Assembly (NCBI RefSeq): GCF_003286125.1
Contig: NZ_QMED01000006.1
Coordinates: 62,001-126,000, forward strand
From: Algibacillus agarilyticus
GTDB lineage: Bacteria; Pseudomonadota; Gammaproteobacteria; Enterobacterales; Alteromonadaceae
DNA: 64,000 nucleotides
Reading direction: 5' to 3'
Shown: piece by piece, positions 60,486 to 64,000 of the stretch
Layout: every line of letters starts with the position of its first letter
How positions within the stretch are numbered: position 1 is the stretch's first letter
The notes under the pieces: generated by a model
Databases searched by the model: none
What the model saw: only the letters and a program-made list of their open reading frames with translations
Told to the model about the DNA's origin: nothing
Program-made: the position numbers and the translations under genes

Positions 60486-60890
60486 TTACATTTGTTGAAT
60501 AAGCACATCACACCATAAAACCAATATGCAAATAGCTCCAAACCAAAACGCCAGTAATCGATGTAAAACATGATTGTACGAAATATGAATGAAGCTATGT
60601 ACATAGCGAGAAATAACAAATAACCAAGCCGTAATAATTGAAAGGTCAGTTTGAATATTCAAGCTGATAAATAAACAGCCAACGACATAAAACAAGACGG
60701 GAATTTCAAATAAATTATTAAAGTTACGTGTTGTTTTAATCACTAATTCAGGGGTAGCATCGCCACCTTGCATTAATTTAAAATCACGAGCACGCATTTG
60801 ACCATTCTTTACGCTGGCAAACCGAACTTTAACGGCGATGCAACCAACAATAAACGTAAGTAACATCATTAAAAATAGGGGATAAATCAA
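60486..60890 (-). CDS. MAPEG family membrane protein
   Basis: A 134-residue protein with four hydrophobic helices of the MAPEG type (RMRARDFKLMQGG..., NLFEIPVLFYVVGCLFI, SRYVHSFIHISYNHVLHRLLAF). The conserved N/E/R pattern of glutathione-dependent membrane enzymes is partly visible; bacterial members mostly have unknown substrates. The start is TTG at 60890, with AGGAAG about eight bases upstream. It converges on the partner-switching gene and is divergent from the CpxP-like gene. Confidence 0.9.
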   Translation of the reverse strand: MIYPLFLMMLLTFIVGCIAVKVRFASVKNGQMRARDFKLMQGGDATPELVIKTTRNFNNLFEIPVLFYVVGCLFISLNIQTDLSIITAWLFVISRYVHSFIHISYNHVLHRLLAFWFGAICILVLWCDVLIQQM

Positions 60891-61024
60891 AATGCACTTC
60901 CTTATTTAATACTTAATTTAAAGTAAATCAAAGTTTACTTTTCTTTACACTTTCGCAACCCAACTATGCAAATTGCTATGCCAAACTATCACTGTCAACA
61001 ATACATAATATAAGAGGTTATATC

Positions 61025-61489
61025 ATGACAAATAGCATTAAAGCATTATTCATTGTAGCAACATTTATTTCTACCACCGTTTTTGCGTCACCTAATATGT
61101 CATCACATCATAAACATGAACAACGTTTTGAAAAGATGGTCGCTAAATTAGCGTTAACTGAAGCACAAAGCGAAAAAGTGCGACAAATAAAAGAAGACGC
61201 AAAATCAGCAGCGGAAGAACATCGAGTTGCTTTGAAAGCGCTAAAACAACAGCAAAAAGAGCTTGACGTAGACGCACAAGACTATTTAGATTCAGTAAGC
61301 GTATTAGTTGACGAAGAATCAACTCATATACTTGAATTAACTAAAATCAAACGTTTAGCTTTTGCTAAAATAAAACAATCGCTAACGGTTGAACAGCGTA
61401 AAAAGTTTGCCAAATTAAAACGTAAATTTGCGCACAAAAAACACAAGCGTCGCAATAAATCTGAAGCTTATAGTAAAACAGAAAATTAA
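61025..61489 (+). CDS. CpxP/Spy-like periplasmic protein
   Basis: A 154-residue periplasmic protein with a signal peptide (SIKALFIVATFISTTVFA) and two LTxxQ-type repeats (LALTEAQSEKVRQIKED and LTVEQRKKFAKLKRKF), as in CpxP and Spy. The helical body would form the cradle dimer. The C-terminus is unusually basic (KRKFAHKKHKRRNK). It lies 110 bases upstream of a CpxR-CpxA-type pair, in the same direction. A role as an accessory inhibitor of that kinase is likely. Confidence 0.88.
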   Translation: MTNSIKALFIVATFISTTVFASPNMSSHHKHEQRFEKMVAKLALTEAQSEKVRQIKEDAKSAAEEHRVALKALKQQQKELDVDAQDYLDSVSVLVDEESTHILELTKIKRLAFAKIKQSLTVEQRKKFAKLKRKFAHKKHKRRNKSEAYSKTEN

Positions 61490-61523
61490 TTTATATCGTA
61501 AGCACAATGCGGTGGCCAAAAAT

Positions 61524-61560
61524 AACCTGAGTTCAACACCTCGACGAATGAGCTCAGGTT
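61524..61560 (+). promoter_or_regulatory. Hairpin between the cpxP-like and cpxR-like genes
   Basis: AACCTGAG and CTCAGGTT are perfect 8-base arms around 21 bases. No T-run follows, so it may be an mRNA stability or processing element, or a partial terminator, that sets different levels for the periplasmic protein and the two-component pair. Confidence 0.5.
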
Positions 61561-61599
61561 AATACCTCCATACACAGTGATTATAACTAGGTAAATAAT

Positions 61600-62304
61600 A
61601 TGACAGAGCAAACAACGATTGCATGGTTAATAGATGACGACACCGCCTTAACGAGTTTGCTGCAAGAATTTTTAGAATCTAATCAATTACGTGTTAAAAC
61701 ATTTGAGCACGGTCAATTAGTATTAACTGAATTAAAAGATCAACAGCCGCCGGATATTATGATTCTTGACATTATGATGCCTGGATTAACCGGTTTACAA
61801 CTATTACCCGCGATCCGCGCGCAAACAGACGTCCCCATCATTATGTTAACCGGCAGAGGTGACGAAATAGATCGCATTATAGGTTTAGAAATGGGAGCCG
61901 ACGATTACATCCCTAAGCCTTGCAACCCAAGAGAATTATTAGCCCGTATAAATGCCGTTACCCGTCGCCACCAATACACCCCAAAAATAGAAACAACCCA
62001 AACAAAACTTTCATTACATGGCTTAGAAATCGATCTAGGCATGCTGACTTGCCACTATAATCAACAAGAACTCGAATTAACCGGTATTGAATTTTCTGTG
62101 TTAGTTGAATTACTTCAACAATCAGGCCGCCTCGTGAGTAAAGAACATTTAACCGAAAAAATTCTTCAACGTAAATTAACGGCCTATGATCGCAGTATTG
62201 ATGTGCATGTCAGCAGAGTCAGACAAAAATTAAAACAAGCAGGTCTTGATAAAGAGATAATTAAAACCGTTAGAGGACAAGGCTACCAATGCATAATGTC
62301 ATAA
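61600..62304 (+). CDS. OmpR-family response regulator, CpxR-like
   Basis: A 234-residue DNA-binding regulator. The receiver shows IDDDTAL, acceptor Asp in IMILDIMMPGLTGL, Thr in MLTGRGDE and Lys in YIPKPCNP. The winged helix contains LELTGIEFSVLVELLQQSGRLVSKEHL, then RSIDVHVSRVRQKLK and IKTVRGQGY. The receiver and winged-helix patterns, together with the CpxP-like gene beside it, favour CpxR over other OmpR types. It overlaps the kinase gene by 16 bases. The likely role is response to envelope stress. Confidence 0.93.
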   Translation: MTEQTTIAWLIDDDTALTSLLQEFLESNQLRVKTFEHGQLVLTELKDQQPPDIMILDIMMPGLTGLQLLPAIRAQTDVPIIMLTGRGDEIDRIIGLEMGADDYIPKPCNPRELLARINAVTRRHQYTPKIETTQTKLSLHGLEIDLGMLTCHYNQQELELTGIEFSVLVELLQQSGRLVSKEHLTEKILQRKLTAYDRSIDVHVSRVRQKLKQAGLDKEIIKTVRGQGYQCIMS

Positions 62305-63572
62305 AAAAAGTAAAACAGACTTTGTTTTGGAAAATTTTTCTACTGGTATGGTTAAGTTACCTCGCAATTGCACTATCGGCCGCGCTCATATTTACACTTG
62401 ACTTTGAACAAGAAAAATTTCACAAAAAACACGAGCGTCATATAGAAAGGCTCGTCTTACCCCATTTATTAAAGTATGAAGATTCAGGAAAAATAACACG
62501 TCGACAAAATGGCTTTAAACGCCAAGTAACGATCCAAAAATTACCAAACAAAGAGTACATTTTTGGTAAAAAAAGTGAATCAAACGATAAAAGAACTAAC
62601 CAATTTATACTGACGACCCCTTCAGATAATCAATATCAAATATCTTACCGAATCCCTCAATTTCAGCATGAGTTTATGCGCTCAATCAGCGTGCATTTTT
62701 CACCTATGCGCGTGATTTTTAGCGTGATCATTCTTAGTCTGTTTAGTTTACTTATTACTGAAATGGTCACTCGGCCCATTCAAAAATTGCGAGAGCATGT
62801 TTCAACACTTTCATCTGGCGATTTAAATTCACGTGTTGCGACAAAAATTACAAAACGTAACGATGATATTGGACTTTTAGCCCGCACGCTTAATAAAATG
62901 TCAGCACGTATTTCACAGCTTATCAATGATAAACAACAGCTGTTATATGATGTTAGCCATGAGCTAAAAGCACCATTAGCCCGTATGCAAGTCGCGAACG
63001 CAATCACTCATCAGGCAGCCGAACAAAAAAAGTTACCCGTAAAACATTATCAACAAATAGATAGTGACATTAGTTTATTAACCAAGATGATTGATCAGCT
63101 GTTATCGCTCGCTCGTATAGAACATTCTGAATATGATCATGAATTACAAACCATAGATTTACACCAATTATTGCAACAAGAAATACAAAACTGTCAATAC
63201 AACTGGCCAAATAGAGAAATCGAGCTACAAGGAGATAATCTAAAGTTAACTATTGCAAGTCGATTACTATGCACGGTTATTAATAATATTTTGATTAATG
63301 CACTGAAATATACTAATGGTGAAATACAGGTTTTAACAACAACAAACAACAACAATTTGATGATAAAAATAATAGATGCGGGTGAAGGCATACCTGAAAC
63401 GTTAATAGATAACCTATTTACACCTTTTGTGCGAGGAAAAAACCAAAGCTCCGGTTATGGCCTCGGTTTAGCGATAAGCCAAAAAGCGATACGTCAATTA
63501 CACGGCTCTATATCGGCAAAAAATTTAAAACCAACGGGCTTAGCAATAGAAATTAATTTACCCCTTAATTAA
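62289..63572 (+). CDS. Sensor histidine kinase, CpxA-like
   Basis: A 427-residue inner-membrane kinase. Helix 1 is near 14-36, a periplasmic domain spans about 37-140 and helix 2 is near 142-160. A HAMP linker (TRPIQKLREHVSTLSSGDLNSRV) follows. The HisKA has its acceptor in LLYDVSHELKAPLARMQVA, and the ATPase has NNILINALKYT, DAGEGIPE and GYGLGLAISQKAI. SHELKAPLAR is typical of CpxA and RstB relatives. It is the last gene of the CpxP-CpxR-CpxA-like series. Confidence 0.93.
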   Translation: MHNVIKKVKQTLFWKIFLLVWLSYLAIALSAALIFTLDFEQEKFHKKHERHIERLVLPHLLKYEDSGKITRRQNGFKRQVTIQKLPNKEYIFGKKSESNDKRTNQFILTTPSDNQYQISYRIPQFQHEFMRSISVHFSPMRVIFSVIILSLFSLLITEMVTRPIQKLREHVSTLSSGDLNSRVATKITKRNDDIGLLARTLNKMSARISQLINDKQQLLYDVSHELKAPLARMQVANAITHQAAEQKKLPVKHYQQIDSDISLLTKMIDQLLSLARIEHSEYDHELQTIDLHQLLQQEIQNCQYNWPNREIELQGDNLKLTIASRLLCTVINNILINALKYTNGEIQVLTTTNNNNLMIKIIDAGEGIPETLIDNLFTPFVRGKNQSSGYGLGLAISQKAIRQLHGSISAKNLKPTGLAIEINLPLN

Positions 63573-64000
63573 AAGAATATAAATTATAAACTCTTATTAC
63601 CAACTAATGATAACATTTGATTATAAAAGATAACTTTTGATCGTTATTGTAAATCATAATAACTAAAATAAAATACACTAATTAATTCAATACATTACAA
63701 GGGAAAAACGAATAAAAAACAAACTAAATGTATATCTCTATTAATAGTCAATATCTAAAAACACGCTAAATCACCTTTTTTTGAGCATTACGTCACTTTT
63801 TATATAAATTTTTTATAAAGCGTGCCGATACAGATTGGTAATAATTGTTAGACATTATGGCTAGGTTTGATATAGTAATAATTCTGTAGCATTTACCATT
63901 ATCTTTTTGTTAACATTTCTGTTACTTAGCTACAAAATAATTAGATATTTTAATCATCTTGCGATATTCGAGGTTTGAACTTTGCGTTTATTAATCACAC
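63573..64000 (+). other. AT-rich region, possibly with the start of a gene at 63982
   Basis: Most of these 428 bases are very AT-rich with no supported gene. At 63982 a TTG opens MRLLIT, with GAGG about eight bases upstream, and runs to the window edge. This could be the first codons of an exported protein, but six residues prove nothing. Confidence 0.3.

Noticed and set aside
63982-64000. New gene beginning MRLLIT
   Set aside because: Too short to assess; noted in the final intergenic entry only.

Overview
The window is AT-rich chromosomal DNA from a Gram-negative gammaproteobacterium. The core gene order points to the order Alteromonadales (Alteromonadaceae, perhaps a Catenovulum-like marine polysaccharide degrader; the genus is inference). 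Evidence includes leuS-lptE-holA-nadD-rsfS-rlmH-mrdA-rodA, miaB-ybeZ-ybeY-corC-lnt, rplY-pth-ychF, ubiF beside a Met-Leu-Gln-Gln tRNA cluster, a TonB receptor paired with a TPR-sulfotransferase, LacI/GPH sugar genes and many two-component genes.

Layout. 1-8.5 kb: 3'-truncated moeA, a sugar-porter MFS gene, TPR-sulfotransferase, TonB-dependent receptor and a DUF3859 gene. 8.6-14.1 kb: tex, greB, mpl and a small membrane protein. 14.2-23.7 kb is a signalling block: an operon of PAS histidine kinase, Rcp1-like receiver and REC-GGDEF-EAL protein; an aspartoacylase; then a hybrid kinase/Hpt/tandem-receiver phosphorelay and a small lipoprotein. 23.9-28.4 kb is a small carbohydrate locus (LacI regulator, GPH symporter, secreted clan GH-A-like hydrolase, PhyH dioxygenase) with two matching palindromic operators. 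28.7-32.4 kb is a three-gene exopolysaccharide export module (barrel, short Wza-type protein, Wzc-type BY-kinase) with no glycosyltransferases in view.

32.8-47.9 kb holds conserved housekeeping operons for cell-shape synthesis, ribosome maturation, NAD synthesis, DNA polymerase III delta, LPS transport, leucyl-tRNA synthetase, lipoprotein acylation and tRNA modification. 48-53.2 kb carries a beta-propeller membrane sensor with a degenerate kinase end, an unknown small protein, ubiF and an LprI-like periplasmic protein. Then come four tRNA genes with a recognisable promoter, a DUF1415 gene and ychF-pth-rplY. 58.4-63.6 kb holds a CrsA/CrsR-type partner-switching pair, a MAPEG protein and a CpxP-CpxR-CpxA-like operon.

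The least ordinary feature is a network of small non-coding inverted-repeat elements between the genes. Family A has two copies of about 250 bp. Family B has three copies, two of 129 bp differing at one base and one expanded to 225 bp. Family C has one 309-bp copy plus several reduced copies of its tips. Family D has one 368-bp copy with an internal 50-bp duplication. The families share hairpin modules with each other and sit end to end in places, so they look like a modular, recombining, non-autonomous repeat system. No transposase, phage, integron or CRISPR array is present.
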